In this document: one piece after another, positions 23,535-35,930 of the stretch
Layout of the letters: each line of letters starts with the position of its first letter
How positions within the stretch are numbered: the stretch's first letter is position 1
NCBI GenBank assembly: GCA_029931535.1
Contig: JAQPZY010000806.1
Span: forward strand, 306,001-370,000
Direction of reading: 5' to 3'
Source: Margaritifera margaritifera
Lineage: Eukaryota; Mollusca; Bivalvia; Unionida; Margaritiferidae
Length of the DNA stretch: 64,000 nucleotides
The notes under the pieces: model-generated
What the model saw: the letters and a program-made list of their open reading frames with translations, nothing else
Told to the model about the DNA's origin: nothing
Database searches by the model: none
Program-made: the position numbers and the translations under genes

Positions 23535-23862
23535 GACATATGAACAGATGATAAGTCTGTGTCTGTCTGTAATATGCATACTGGAAATACACCCATATAT
23601 CAACACTTAAAAACTTGACACATGAACAGATGATAAGTCTATGTCTGTCTGTAATATGCATACTGGAAATACACCCATATGTCAACACTTAAAAACTTGA
23701 CATATGAACAGATGATAAGTCTATGCCTGTCTGTAATATGCATACTGAAAATACACCCATATGTCAACACTTAAAAACTTGTCATACGAACAGATGATAA
23801 GTCTATGCCTGTCTGTAATATGCATACTGAAAATACACCCATATGTCAACACTTATAAACTT
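23535..23862. repeat. Minisatellite, 82 bp x 4
   Basis: Four exact-length units starting GACATATGAACAGATGATAA. The array lies inside the hAT element near its right end. Confidence 0.95.
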
Positions 23863-24192
23863 GCACAACCCTACTATTGACTGACCTTTTAAAGATGACA
23901 AGACCATCAAGTTGATATGTGTATTCATAATGTATCGTATCGTAGGCTGTGTATCGACAATCGTATCGATACGTGGCAGAGGTGTATCGTTTCACCCCTA
24001 ATTTAAAATAACAAATGTAAAAAGGTATACAAATTATTATCTTACATATTAGTTGGTTGAGACTGGTTGAGAAAGTGTCCTTTTTATTCAATGTTTAATA
24101 AATTCATTGAAAAATTATGCGGCAGACTTCAATAATTGATTGCAAAGTTTTAAAGATAAATTTTTTTATTAAATGTCGGGTAATCTGCTTAA

Positions 24193-24312
24193 TTACTCGA
24201 ATTAGATAAATAAGATTGACATATCTCGAACCATCCAATCAAATTTAGGTTGTTACTCGAATTAGATAGATAAGATTGACGTATCTCGAACCATCCAATC
24301 ATATTTAGGTTT
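24193..24312. repeat. 60-bp tandem duplicate
   Basis: Two nearly identical 60-bp units containing ATTACTCGAATTAGATA, at the downstream edge of the minus-strand LINE. Confidence 0.9.
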
Positions 24313-25560
24313 ATACTTGCGTCTGTATTCCATGTAACAATGCATTGTTTATGCAAAATGAAATTCTTCCTCTATCACATTACAAAAACATGTTCTATTT
24401 CATATAATACAGTTTTTGGCTTGGCCCATCTACCTGTTTCAACATGGAGTCTATAAGATGATATTCGCAATTTAGTTGGTGCTATTATAAAATTCGTAAT
24501 AGTAATAAAACTAAAATATTCTTTATATGATATTTTTTTGCAAGTTGAATATACAGACTTGTTCTAATATACTAGAAGATTCAAGCATAGAATTCAAATT
24601 TTGAAAAAAATAATTGTTCAAAAGTTGCATACTACTTGCAGGAACACATCAACATCGCTTACACCTTGTTGCAACCATAACTTTCTGAAAAAAGTGTTTG
24701 TGAAAGTTCTTGAATTATTAATATCAATACAATTTTGTTTGGGTTTTCTATAAATGCTGCATATAAAATGTGATACAGAATTTTTTGTATATTTTCTACC
24801 GCTATAATTTACAATTTTTAACCAATATTTAATAATCATAAAGAGTGTAACTATTCTAAGAAGAATTATCCCCAATTCAACTCATGCGATATCATTCTGT
24901 GTTGACTGTTTAACGCCTACAATATTTCTACAAAAACGCAAATGAACTCGTTCAACAACATTCTTTTGTATAAATCCCCACACCATATGATAGAACTGGA
25001 ATAATAAGAATATCAAATAAATTGAATAGAATGTTTGTGATATGTCAGAAAATATATACAAGTACTTAATAAACTTTTTCATTATTTGCGAGCATACCAC
25101 TTTTCCTAAAAATCATAACCTTAGTCCTAGATGTATTTACTATCAATTTCCATTTGGAACAAATATTATTTCAAAGCATCTAATCCATTTTGTAAACCAT
25201 CACTGCTTGTTAAAATATTACAACATCGTCAGCATACAATGTTAAAAACATTTTTATCAATACAATCAAAACTTTTTTTGAATAAATATTTTTTTGTATT
25301 ATTAATAAGCATTAAAATAAGGTGATAAACATTTTCCATGTTATACTTCAGTTTTACAATGCAATTCATATGAATGATTGTATTTAACTTTGCTACTCAC
25401 ACCAGTGTACACAAATTGCATTAGACAGCGTATTTGACATCTAATACCAATTTTAACAAATATAAACCATAACAGGTCTCTTGCTATATAATCGATTGCC
25501 TCTCTAAGATCAATATAAGCACAAAGTAATAATTGTACCTGAATTAATCAGACGTGTAAT
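24300..25560 (-). mobile_element. Degraded LINE reverse transcriptase and C-terminal domain
   Basis: On the minus strand, in order: a CAYIDLREAIDYIARDLLWF stretch (first catalytic motif, about 25530-25470); the catalytic box YADDVVIF at 25237-25214; then LSYGV/HMVWGF and VVERVHLRFCRNIVGVKQST (25000-24905); IIKYWLKIVNYSG (about 24830-24790); LWLQQGVSDVDVFLQV (24690-24630); and VETGRW with a C...EEEFHF remnant (24450-24370). The architecture is that of a non-LTR RT with a zinc-finger-like tail. Stops and frameshifts interrupt it throughout. It is a different family from the 15-16 kb LINE. Confidence 0.82.
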
Positions 25561-25712
25561 TAATCCGTGAAGTGTAAACATTTGACCCAAATTTAGCTTC
25601 ATCAACCAGATATATATCGTTTTATTCTACTCACTCATAAAATATATCATTCAAAACACGGGTACAAAATTTCACTATTACGCTAATTAAGTAAAAAAAA
25701 AGTAATTCTTCT

Positions 25713-26206
25713 GTATGTTCCAACGTCATCGTCTTACTCCCTTTTATGTAAGGGTATGTCCCAACGTCACTGTCTTACCCTCTTTTATATAAGGGTATAT
25801 TTCAACGTCACTTTCTTACTCCCTTTTATGTAAGGGTATGTCCCAACGTCACTGTCTTACCCTCTTTTATATAAGGGTATATTTCAACGTCACTTTCTTA
25901 CTCCCTTTTATGTAAGGGTATGTCCCAACGTCACTGTCTTACCCTCTTTTTTATAAGGGTATGTTTCAACGTCACTTTCTTATCCCCTTTTATGTAAGGG
26001 TATGTCCCAACGTCACTGTCTTAGCCCCTTTTATGTAAGGGTATATCCCAACGTCACTGTCTTAGCCCCTTTTATGTAAGGGTATGTCCCAACGTCACTG
26101 TCTTAGCCCCTTTTATGTAAGGGTATGTCCCAACGTCACTGTCTTAGCCCCTTTTATGTAAGGGTATGTTACAACCCCACTCTCTTACCCCTTTTTATAC
26201 TAGGTT
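25713..26206. repeat. Minisatellite, 41 bp x ~12, hairpin-forming
   Basis: Units starting ATGTCCCAACGTCACTGTCT. Each unit contains an inverted pair (TACCCT or CCCCTTTTAT with GTAAGGG). The first half is organised as an 82-bp dimer (ATGTCCC / ATATTTC alternation), the second half as near-identical monomers. Confidence 0.95.
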
Positions 26207-26802
26207 ACGCTAGAATGTTGTGACCATGACTGTGAAAAATATCACTATAAAAATAACATTAAATAAAGCCTAGAAACAATGCAACAATTATGTTGAACCA
26301 TATACTAATAGTAAACATTCGTTTAATATTTTATCCGCTCAAGCACTTTTCCACATTTTAATTGCCTAATGGCTTACGAAATTTCGCTTGTACTTATAAA
26401 TATACGAAGGTCATCAAATGAACATTCCGTTTCTTCAATTATATGATCATTATAAGTGTGAATTTCTTTATCTGGTAAAATGAATAAGGATCATGGAGCT
26501 GATTTACTGATTTTATAAACATTTGCATATTTATCGGCAGAAAGTTAGAATGAATACCAAAAGCATATGAGTTCAATGTTTTCCAATAATCTTTGACTTT
26601 TTTATTTTGGACTTTTAATAACGTATAAGTCTGCTTATCAATTTATTGTTTTCTACATTTTATAACAGTTGTCTTGAATATTGATATATATTCGACATAC
26701 TAAGTCTATTTTCCTCCTTTGTGACACGTCTATAACAATTTCTCTTTTTCTGAAATTTCTTTCCAGTTTCTGCTACGTTGGGACTATTCAAGGGGGCTTA
26801 CT

Positions 26803-26994
26803 CTAAATAACAGAAACAAATACTTTCTCTACAATTGCTTTTTTAAAGAGGGGATATGCCACTGTCTCAGTGACATCTGTCAGTTCTGTGATCACGTCGT
26901 TTATCATTTCTTCACAGGTATAGGTATTTCCGAATATGGTAATTATATTATGTAAAATATCAACTTGGGCAACTTCTTCATTAGGCTTTTGGTA
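26803..26994 (-). CDS. Candidate terminal exon, unknown protein
   Basis: An open frame of 63 codons ends at a TAG (26805-26803). It reads YQKPNEEVAQVDILHNIITI, then FGNTYTCEEMINDVITELTD, then VTETVAYPLFKKAIVEKVF and a short tail. Alternating acidic and hydrophobic residues suggest amphipathic helices, quite unlike the low-complexity frames elsewhere. There is no ATG early in the frame, so it would be a 3' exon; a weak acceptor (CCAAAAG) lies at the start of the frame. Family not recognised. Confidence 0.35.
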   Translation of the reverse strand, partial: YQKPNEEVAQVDILHNIITIFGNTYTCEEMINDVITELTDVTETVAYPLFKKAIVEKVFVSVI

Positions 26995-27349
26995 GAATTA
27001 GCACGTACACGAAACGTATAACTATGATTAAACACAATTACGATTATTGCATTTCATTACCAAATGTTAGATAAGAAATTTTTTAAATATGAAATAAAAC
27101 CCAACTTTTAACGAATAGATAGATATTCATATATGCATTTATGTGCAGTACAATATACTGAACATCATGACTTTTCATAAGAATGCTTTCATATACACGC
27201 AACGTACGATAATAGAAACAATAAAAACAATAATATATCCATTTTGATAGCAATATTCAGCAGAACAGTAACTCTGGGATATGGCTACAAGGAGTTTCTT
27301 GCGTCTTTCTTCTCTTAAAAATATGGATATCATGCACTAATTTTTTTTA

Positions 27350-27425
27350 AATGGCAGTTTGGAAACTCCACAAAGGTCGCAATTCCAAGATGTGCTGGCG
27401 GCGTTGATGTGTTGGTACTGCAGGT
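27350..27425 (-). pseudogene. Possible zinc-finger remnant of a LINE protein
   Basis: On the minus strand the frame reads YQHINAASTSWNCDLCGVSK. A W-x-C-x2-C-G pattern of this kind closes PHD-like fingers in the N-terminal part of some invertebrate LINE proteins. Only about 25 residues are visible. Confidence 0.25.
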
Positions 27426-27429
27426 GGAA

Positions 27430-28950
27430 AGAATGGTTTCATATTCGTTTTGCCGTTACCTTGTGATCATCGCTTAAATACTGGTTATATTATATAGCTT
27501 TTGTTCATCGGCTACAGCATATAAATTAGGTTATCATATTTCTTACAATCAGACGTGAAATCGATACACTCACAATATGTCAAGTAGATCGTCGACTGAT
27601 ATTTAATCCTTATTTACTCTGGGATCTGGTTTCAGACGCTGAGAAATATAAACATCGGGGAAAATGCTGGAACTGTTGTGCGCTTCTGATGAAGTAAGGA
27701 TTTCTTTAGTTTGTAAATTGAACTATTAGATCCCCATTTTGGGGGAACAAAATCCTGTTTTGCGCACCTTGTTGTGAAATGAAATCAGAGTTGAATATTT
27801 GAGTGATTAGTCAAAAGTTGCACATTGTATTGTTTTAAACTTGTGTGAATGCACTACCTTAGCTAAATACTCTTACAACGTTTTGTAACATCCAATATTA
27901 GCGTATATTTAATTAACTTTAATATGTAAATTTAACTGCATTTTTCAAAAACTCCATCTTGCTACACATGCCTTATTTAAGATCTCTGAAGCGTTTGGTT
28001 TGCAAATTAATTCTCTATTACGAAAATCCGACTGTGATTAGACTTTTTAAAATAAAAACCATCCATTTATCAGATTTTTCTCTTGTTTTGACTGTAAATA
28101 TGTGACAGATTTAGATTTGTATTTTCTAGGATAGGAAAAAAAAGTTTAATCGCATGTAATAATTTGGGAATCACATACAATCTTTTGTGAGTCTCCCTGT
28201 ATCCTCTTTTATACTAAGAAAAGAGCCTGGTTAAGTTTCAATTATACCGTATGTATGAATTAAAAATACATTTTTCTCTGTGAACTTTTCATGTGCATAT
28301 GTTCTGTAGCTAGAGATCATTTCGGTTGCTGTTCTGAACTTTACGATTGAACTAAATATTCAAATTTATACGGGGTACCTTTTCAATTCCATTAACCATT
28401 CTTTTTAACAATGGACAGGTTGCAGTTAAGAATATTTTATTGCTTATTTACCTCTAATCGAAATTATGAAATATGAAAGTTAATTATATACAAAAAATAA
28501 GGTTGACCTATTTTAATTTCCCTACAACGACGGTAGTATGGCATATAGTGTTACGATTGTCCGTCCGTACATACATAGGTCTGTCACACTATAGTTATGT
28601 TTTGTGTTTAAGTCAATTTTCGTGACCTTTATTGGGGCATCCGTGTTCCATGAAGACATTTGTAGATGTATCAGCTTTGCTTTGCACGGCATGAAGACTA
28701 TTATAGCTATAGCGATTGCATCAGAATTACAAAATCACATAAATGGATCATTACATATTACTTACAATACTATTATACCATACAAGCATTGTCCAGCCTT
28801 ATGACAAAGTTCAAAGGGAACGTGCAAGGATTAGTGCATTCCAGCCCATCATCAAGAGACCTCGAATCATTCCACTTGTTTTGACTCCCCATTAATATAT
28901 GTCCCCCTGATCCATCAGGCTCAGATAAGAAACAAAAGTGGGACAAGCTG
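27430..28950. other. No recognisable feature
   Basis: AT-rich sequence. Open frames at 28604-28884 overlap in two phases without protein character. Confidence 0.35.
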
Positions 28951-28984
28951 TTTTCGAATTTTAGGTCGATAGAACGACGTCCAA

Positions 28985-29477
28985 GGACTGGAAAGCCGCG
29001 AGTTTCGCTTCATTGTATAAGGCGTGTTTTCAGGCACCTGATTGGTAAAGAAAGTTTAATTGATTTTGGATAAGTCAGTATGGGGCTAGTAGATGCACTC
29101 AGCGAAATGGATCTTTAAATGAATTAGCTATGCACATATCGAAAATTCCATTGACAAACTTATTTCAAGCAGTGAAGTTATCCCAGTAATATTTCTAGTA
29201 TAATGCAGCCACTTTGAGTGACAATAATTTAATCTAAGCTCATCAGTTGAACGACTTTAGCGTTTTTATCAATCGGTTACGTTTTGTGATGGAAATACTT
29301 TTTCTTTGCCTGTGAAACTGCTCGATCAAGGAGTGTTCTGATATAACTTATGATATATTTAACAATGTTTGTTACCTGTTAACAAAAGAGTTTTGTATAT
29401 GATGCCTATGATTGTATGAATTGGTCATGATTATTGTTTATTTACTTCTTATTTCGAGGGGTCCTATGTAATTTCAG
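28985..29477 (+). promoter_or_regulatory. Upstream region shared with the 61.5 kb paralogue
   Basis: Blocks here align with 61000-61474: CTGATTGGTAAAG...TTGATTTTGGATAAGTCAGT (29039-29078) corresponds to the stretch starting near 61031, and GTGAAATGGATCT-like words follow in both. The region leads to an AG acceptor (29476-29477), so it is upstream sequence or a 5' UTR intron duplicated along with the exon. Confidence 0.55.
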
Positions 29478-29741
29478 TGTCCAACATTGTTAGATCGTAT
29501 TATAAGTTTCCACATAACGATTATCATATAGTGAGTAAACAGGAATTCATAAAGACATGTGGGAAGGATTTTCTTAACAAAGAGATACACCTACCAACTA
29601 TACTGGGAATGCTAAAGCACAGATATTGGATGTTTTGGAAAAGACACAAGTTACCACTACTCGTATGTTTCTTTGGAAGCTTCTGGTGTGGAGTTGCTGT
29701 TGTCATGATTCTTACCTACCTAAATATAATCAATAATCAAG
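29478..29741 (+). CDS. First coding exon of a type II (signal-anchor) membrane protein, paralogue 1
   Basis: The ATG at 29609 opens 44 codons plus one base, then a donor GTAAAT at 29742. Residues 3-14 are basic and aromatic (KHRYWMFWKRHK). Residues 15-41 are one membrane segment (LPLLVCFFGSFWCGV then AVVMILTYLNII). Positive charge before and none after predicts cytosolic N-terminus and lumenal or extracellular C-terminus, as in Golgi glycosyltransferases and sulfotransferases; that role is inference only. The exon at 61572-61704 encodes 35 of the same 44 residues, with the same length and donor. 29478-29608 would be 5' UTR after an acceptor; the frame is also open there, so an earlier start is not excluded. 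No second exon was found before 34.9 kb. Confidence 0.75.
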
Positions 29742-29849
29742 GTAAATATGTATTCATGTTTATTTTGTGTGCTTTATTACAGATTATCTTTGATAGATTT
29801 TGTTACTATATACGGTTAATCACCATAATTTGTACAGTCCTATTTTAAT

Positions 29850-30835
29850 TAGAAAGCCGAAGTTCCATGCGACACCTCAATTTATGATACTATTTGAGAA
29901 TTTCGGATGTCTGTTATTTAGTTTCTGAACAGTTCTTGGGGTTTCAAACTATTGCGATGCCGGAAAGAAATCAATAGACGAAAATAGAGGTGATAACCCA
30001 CACCGGAATTTTAAAGTACATCAGACAAAAAAGACAAGCAGATCAATAACGGATTTAGAAATACATGAAACCAGATATAGTATATTCTATCACCATACGC
30101 AGATGTGTTTTGCTTAATATAAAAGTCTGCATCACACAAAGAAGGTTGATTTACAATTGAAAAGAGACATTTTCCATGTCGATGAGCTGATGATAATTAT
30201 TCTCATACTGATTCAATACTTGAGACACTTTGAACAGAAGTGCAGTCAAAATGCTTTTTCATATGTAGGATAAATACTCAAGGACAAAATCAAAATCAGC
30301 AACTAAAATGTTACACATTCTAACAAACGAGCAAGGATATACTTTGGAAAAAATTTTAACGCTAATTTTAGCAGGCATTTCTATTGCATATTCAGCCATT
30401 GATAGTGTGTCTATATTAGTTTAGTTTAAACACATGTTATTGCCACAAACAGTAATATATTTGCAAAAGGATAGGAACCAAGTTCGCTAGAACCATCCAG
30501 TTCCCTAGATTCTAAAGGTTCATGTTCATTGCAAAAGATTCTCTGATATTATTGGATTAATTAATTTCAATTTATATATTACTGAAATGCACTAAGTTCA
30601 TCGATACGTATGTTCTTGTAGTTATGAAATATCTTTTTTTAATTAGCAGAGTTCATATTCCTTAATCTCCACCTTGATGACCATTCGACACAACTTACCT
30701 TGGCCCCAAGGATGGCGTGAATAATCCAGAAATAGGTTTTATTTCGGGGTTCACGGATAGAGCTTTTGAAATTTTGAATAAATGTTTTTCAAGAAGAGAT
30801 AATAAATAAAATAAAATACTTAGTTTAGGTACTCT
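29850..30835. other. Intron-like, no recognisable feature
   Basis: I searched by eye for a counterpart of the exon at 62630-62731 and found none. Confidence 0.4.
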
Positions 30836-30839
30836 TTAC

Positions 30840-31866
30840 GGTACTCTTCAAAATAGGTCGAAAGTGACCTTAAGTCTTAATGATTCATACAGTGTCACCC
30901 CTTGATATACTCTTGGGTCGAAAGTGACCTCCAGTCTTAATTATTCATTCAGTGTCGACCCTTAATATACTCTTGGGTCGAAAGTGACCTCCAGTCTTAA
31001 TAATTCATGCAATGTTGCCCCTTAAGATACTCTTGAGTCGAAAGTGACCTCCAGTCTTAATAATTCATGCAATGTCGCCCCTTAAGATTCTCCTGAGTCG
31101 AAAGTGACCTCCAGTCTTAATAATTCATGCAATGTCGTTCCTTAAGATACTCTTGAGTCGAAAGTGACCTCCAGTCTTAATAATTCATGCAATGTCGCCC
31201 CTTAAGATACTCTTGAGTCGAAAGTGACCTCCAGTCTTAATAATTCATGCAATGTCGCTCCTTAAGATACTCTTGAGTCGAAAGTGACCTCCAGTCTTAA
31301 TAATTCATGCAATGTCGCCCCTTAAGATACTCTTGAGTCGAAAGTGACCCCCAGTCTTAATAATTCACGCAATGTTGCTCCTTAAGATACTCTTGAGTCG
31401 AAAGTGACCTCCAGTCTTAATAATTCATGCAATGTCGCCCCTTAAGATACTCTTGAGTCGAAAGTGATCTCCAGTCTTAACAATTCATGCAATGTTGCTC
31501 CTTAAGATACTCTTGAGTCGAAAGTGACCTCAACTCTTAATAATTCATTCAATGTCACCCCTTAATACACTCTTGGTTCCAAAGTTGACCTCCAGTCTTA
31601 ATTGTTCATTCAGTGTCACCCCTTAATACACTCTTGAGTCGAAAGTGATCTCCAGTCTTAATAATTCATGCAATGTCGCCCCTTAAGATACTCTTGAGTC
31701 GAAAGTGACCTCCAGTCTTAATAATTTATGCAGTGTTGCTCCTTAAGATACTCTTGGTTCCAAAGTGACATCCAGTCTTAATAATTCATTCAATGTCACC
31801 CCTTAATACACTCTTGGTTCCAAAGTGACTTCCAGTCTTAATTGTTCATTCAATGTCACCCCTTAC
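30840..31866. repeat. Minisatellite, 60 bp x 17
   Basis: Seventeen units of 60 bp starting CTTAAGATACTCTTGAGTCG. Central units are nearly identical; units at both ends are more diverged (GGTTCCAAAG variants on the right), the usual pattern of homogenisation in the middle. Confidence 0.97.
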
Positions 31867-31869
31867 TGC

Positions 31870-34510
31870 ACATACTGTATATAATGAACGTGTTAAGCAG
31901 TTTTTACATCTGGACAAAAGTGTCGATATGAATACTATACATTGGTCACGTGTCTGTTTATCGTTCCCCTTTTAGTTAATTTTTCTGATAAACAAAAACG
32001 TTTTAGATCCACGTTTTAGACTAAGTCGTTAGAATTAAATTTATTCAACGAAATCAGAAGGCATTTGACGTAGCAATTGTCTTTGAAGTCATAAACAGTG
32101 TCGTTGAAGAAGCGAAGCCTGTCTAGCCGAGTGTTCATTTGACTTTGATATAATAAATGCACTGTCAGCAGTAACTAACGTACCCAATTAAACCTTTGTT
32201 AAATTAATATGCGCTATACCAAAATATTTCAAGAGTAGGATATCAGTTATCTAAATAATTTGTATACAAAGTTCCATTCAGTACCTTTGTCCCCGGTGAA
32301 CGGAACAGCACACATGAAAACTATAAATATTTAATGCCTGCAAGAGCAATCCGTAATCGAAGAACGCAAGGCGTGTTCCGTCGTATCAACATTTAACACA
32401 ATTGATGTGATGTTATCTGAGGTCATTCCAACTTTTCCATAATATGTAACATAATTGATTCATTACTCACTTTCTGGAGTTAAAGCTGCAGAAATCGAAC
32501 TTGTACTCAAAATGTATTACTATTGTGTGACCTATGTACAGGTACAGCTGGGTTTCGGTAGTTTTAAAGCGTGTTTGGCAACTCTAAATAACAACTTTAT
32601 TTTCAATAAACTGTCTGATCAAATAATGCACCAGAGGGACTTCATGTGGAATGTCTTGTGTGTAGTTTAAGTTGGGGAATAACTGTAATGGAGGAAAAAG
32701 TGACTGCAACAGGAAGCTAGTCACTAGTTTTTCCGTATGTTTCAAGTCCATATATTGACTACTGTTTACAACAATTTAGCTATTCTTCCAATCGTCATTT
32801 GACTATTTGACTTTATAATACATTCAACTGCAATTTTTAATATAAACGTGTCCAAATTAGTCGTACGTGTAATTTCAACCTTTATGTACATTTAAAGGAA
32901 AGAGAAAAAGAAAAGAGGATAAATGGAATATTTGTATTAGTCTCAGATACATTGAGAATTGTTTTTTTACCAGTCGGTTCCATTCCCACCCATGATCAAA
33001 CATTTTGCTTTTCCATAAAAAAAAGTAAACAAAACAAACACAAATTACTACCTTAATATCAAACTATCCCTCCATGGTCAAAACAGAATAAAGAAAGCCG
33101 CTGAAATAATTTGCATGCAAATGACGGCAAGGTTCCTAAAATTACAATCGTGTGTGGTAAGATAAGATTGTATTCGAACATCGCCTCTGTCTGGGATTTA
33201 AGATACTATAGGAGAACAATTATCTAAGATACAAGTCTTACTCAAAGAGAGGCTTGAATGAGAATGAGAAAAAACGGTCCCAATTAATGAAATATAAATC
33301 ATGATTCACATGTACATAATATGTACAATGAGAACACGTTGATGCTCTCCAGTTGTTTATCATGACGAGAGATAGGCAAAAGTCGAAGTGCCAGTTAATT
33401 TATAGGGTTTAAGCCCTCTAGATTTCTTCGGTTATTTAGCTTTTGACGTAACATGGATGTATCAACTTAACTCCTACTTGAAATCTGCTTACAACATCTG
33501 TGTAACTATAAATCTGCTTTCTTTCCTGTGTGCGTGTGTTCACTATTTCAATGGCAAAAATTCCATGAGTTTGCTGCAACAGTTCAAATGGCAGAGTTAT
33601 TGGCGACACTAAAAACAATTACCGATTTTCTGTCGAAACTCAAAATTATTTCGTCTCATGAGCTGTATAGATTCAACAATAATTCTTGATTAAGAATGAT
33701 AAAATTATACCAGTATTCAGAACAATTTTATTTAACGCTGCCTTTCCTATCATATAATTGACCAAGATTAATGTTTTTGTGCAAAGGAGTCCACAGAACT
33801 ATGTAATCAAGTCTGAGATACTACCAGCTATTAGGGGCATGCTTGATCATTTCTTTGGTATCATCGAAACAAACTTTTAATCAATAAACTGGCTCCTAGA
33901 GTTTCCATTCATAAAAGCATTATAGATCATATTGCCAAAATCATTTACTGACGCTCCATCTTATCTTCAATGGATATGTTTCCCTTAGGCTATATCTAAA
34001 TAAATGATCAAAAACATATTAAAATAAACAGATTTTGATCTCAAAATTATTAGAGCTTCGCCCAGTAATCACCAAAATAGAATTTGTTCATTATATCAGT
34101 ATTTAAAAATGTACGTGGGTTCTACAGATATATGTTTTGTGATAATTCTTTGACTGATTCGTAAACTGGTAATATCGGGCAAGTAAATCTGCGCCATGAA
34201 ATGGCTCTTTAATAGGGCGGAGGAAATCTTATCATTTAAATATGGGAGTAATATATGGACAACATGCATTCTGTTCTTGAACGTGTCGTTTCTATTAGGT
34301 CTTTCGTTTAGTGGCGAAAGATTTATTGACAGCGATGAAATAGCTAACACTTAATTGCAAATATTGACGTCCGCAGAAAGAATATACGTGTATTTTGTAA
34401 TGGTACCGTGATCTTGGTTTTCTTTTTACGATGGACAATTTTGTTCCCAAGATAGACTGAGATGTGCTCCTTATGGTGTATTTTGCATTGTGACGTATGC
34501 ATCTTTGAGA
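31870..34510. other. No recognisable feature
   Basis: AT-rich. An open frame at 32455-32670 has no ATG of its own and no splice context I trust. Confidence 0.35.
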
Positions 34511-34880
34511 TCATTAGAGTATAAAAAGGGCAATATTGAATCCTTAAAAAGAGCAGTATTGAAATCCTTAAAAAGAGCAGTATTGAATCCTTAAAAAGGG
34601 CAGTATTGAAATCCTTAAAAAGGGCAATATTGAATCCTTAAAAAGGGCAATATTGAATCCTTAAAAAGAGCAGTATTGAAATCCTTAAAAAGGGCAATAT
34701 TGAATCCTTAAAAAGAGCAGTATTGAAATCCTTAAAAAGAGCAATATTGAAATCCTTAAAAAGGGCAGTATTGAATCATTAGAGTATAAAAAGGGCAATA
34801 TTGAATCCTTAAAAAGGGCAGTATTGAAATCCTTTAAAAGGGCAGTATTGAAATCCTTAAAAAGGGCAGTATTGAAATCC
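34511..34880. repeat. Minisatellite, 22-24 bp x ~16
   Basis: Units AAAAAGGGCAATATTGAATC with an extra A in alternate units. A longer start word TCATTAGAGTATAAAAAGGG recurs at 34777, showing a higher-order duplication. Confidence 0.95.
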
Positions 34881-34926
34881 TCTTTAGTAATTAAAAATGA
34901 TCAATGACAATAGTGCTACTTGAACA

Positions 34927-35031
34927 GCGATGTCGGGAGTTTTGGAAAAGGCAAGAGTTTGTAAGTTCCAAGTGTGGGGAGGCCGTGGTTGTGATTATTA
35001 ACTAGCTGTATGTGATCAATAATTTAAGCAA
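34927..35031 (+). pseudogene. Decayed copy of the signal-anchor exon, paralogue 2
   Basis: CGGGAGTTTTGGAAAAGGCAAG and GTGTGGGGAGGCCGTGGTTG, then GATCAATAATTTAAGCAAAT, align in order with the exons at 29609 and 61572. Internal deletions remove most of the membrane segment and a stop follows AVVVIIN. The donor position reads AAGCAAA instead of AAGGTAAA. A dead exon. Confidence 0.65.
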
Positions 35032-35664
35032 ATGAAAATTCCAGCTGGTAGAACTTCTACTATATTCGAAGACATACAAACAGTTTTAACGGAAAATAGG
35101 GTATATATGAAACTTGTTAAGTCATCGAGTAAGGTTTGAGGTGTTCAAAAGTATCACGATAGAATCCATAATTATATGAAATCTATTTAACGAACTTGTT
35201 AATTTTTTAGATGGAGGATGAATGTTTAAAGTTTTAAACAACGACAAACATTTCTTTTGAAATCAGTCAACCAATCCAACAAAAACCTTTTCTTTGAAGA
35301 CCAGTGCAATAAATAAAGGGAATATTGTTTCTCCCTAAATATGTAAAAACTGAGTCATATTAGCAGGAAATGATGCTCTTGGTCAATCGGACTTGATGTA
35401 CATCCTGATGATAAGACGTTTATTCGTCTAAGCATGGTAGTTTCTCAACTAAATTACATAGCATCTGCCAATTAACATCTGAATACCAGTCGTACCCTAA
35501 TTTATAAATTGACGTCTTTTTTATTTTGTGGTGGAAATTGTTCATTCAAAACACCAATCTGCTATTTCATGTGGACAAACCACACGAAGTTCCAACGTTG
35601 ATGCAGAGAATTTTATAGTGGTTTCCATCCATAAATTTGGCTAAGATCCGTCGAGCAATTCAGT

Positions 35665-35667
<3 letters not shown>

Positions 35668-35715
<48 letters not shown>
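35668..35715. repeat. (GA)n microsatellite
   Basis: About 24 GA units. Confidence 0.97.
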
Positions 35716-35720
<5 letters not shown>

Positions 35721-35930
35721 CATCATAAACATCATATCAGAAACTTGCGCATAGTCTTTATTGCGGGGCAGTGTTATGGACAACAAAAGCTTTTGCTTCG
35801 ATTCCTCTTTACTCTTGTAGAAGTCATAAGTGTTTGCCATAAGTCATGTGATCCTCCGAACAATTCAATCAAATGAAAATGTGTTTCCGAGAACTGTGTG
35901 ACGTGACATATTTGTCACAGTGGTTACATG

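Larger units (their letters stand above)
22237..24000. mobile_element. Non-autonomous hAT element, 1764 bp
   Basis: The left end TAGGGATGAAACGAT pairs with the right end read inward, TAGGGGTGAAACGAT. Both ends continue into CGATAC-rich subterminal sequence. The flanks are ATTTAAAG (22229-22236) and ATTTAAAA (24001-24008), a 7/8 match to the 8-bp duplication expected of hAT. No transposase-like frame is visible. Inside are a 16-base C run near 22523, a fold-back at 22733-22874 and a 4 x 82 bp array. Confidence 0.88.
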
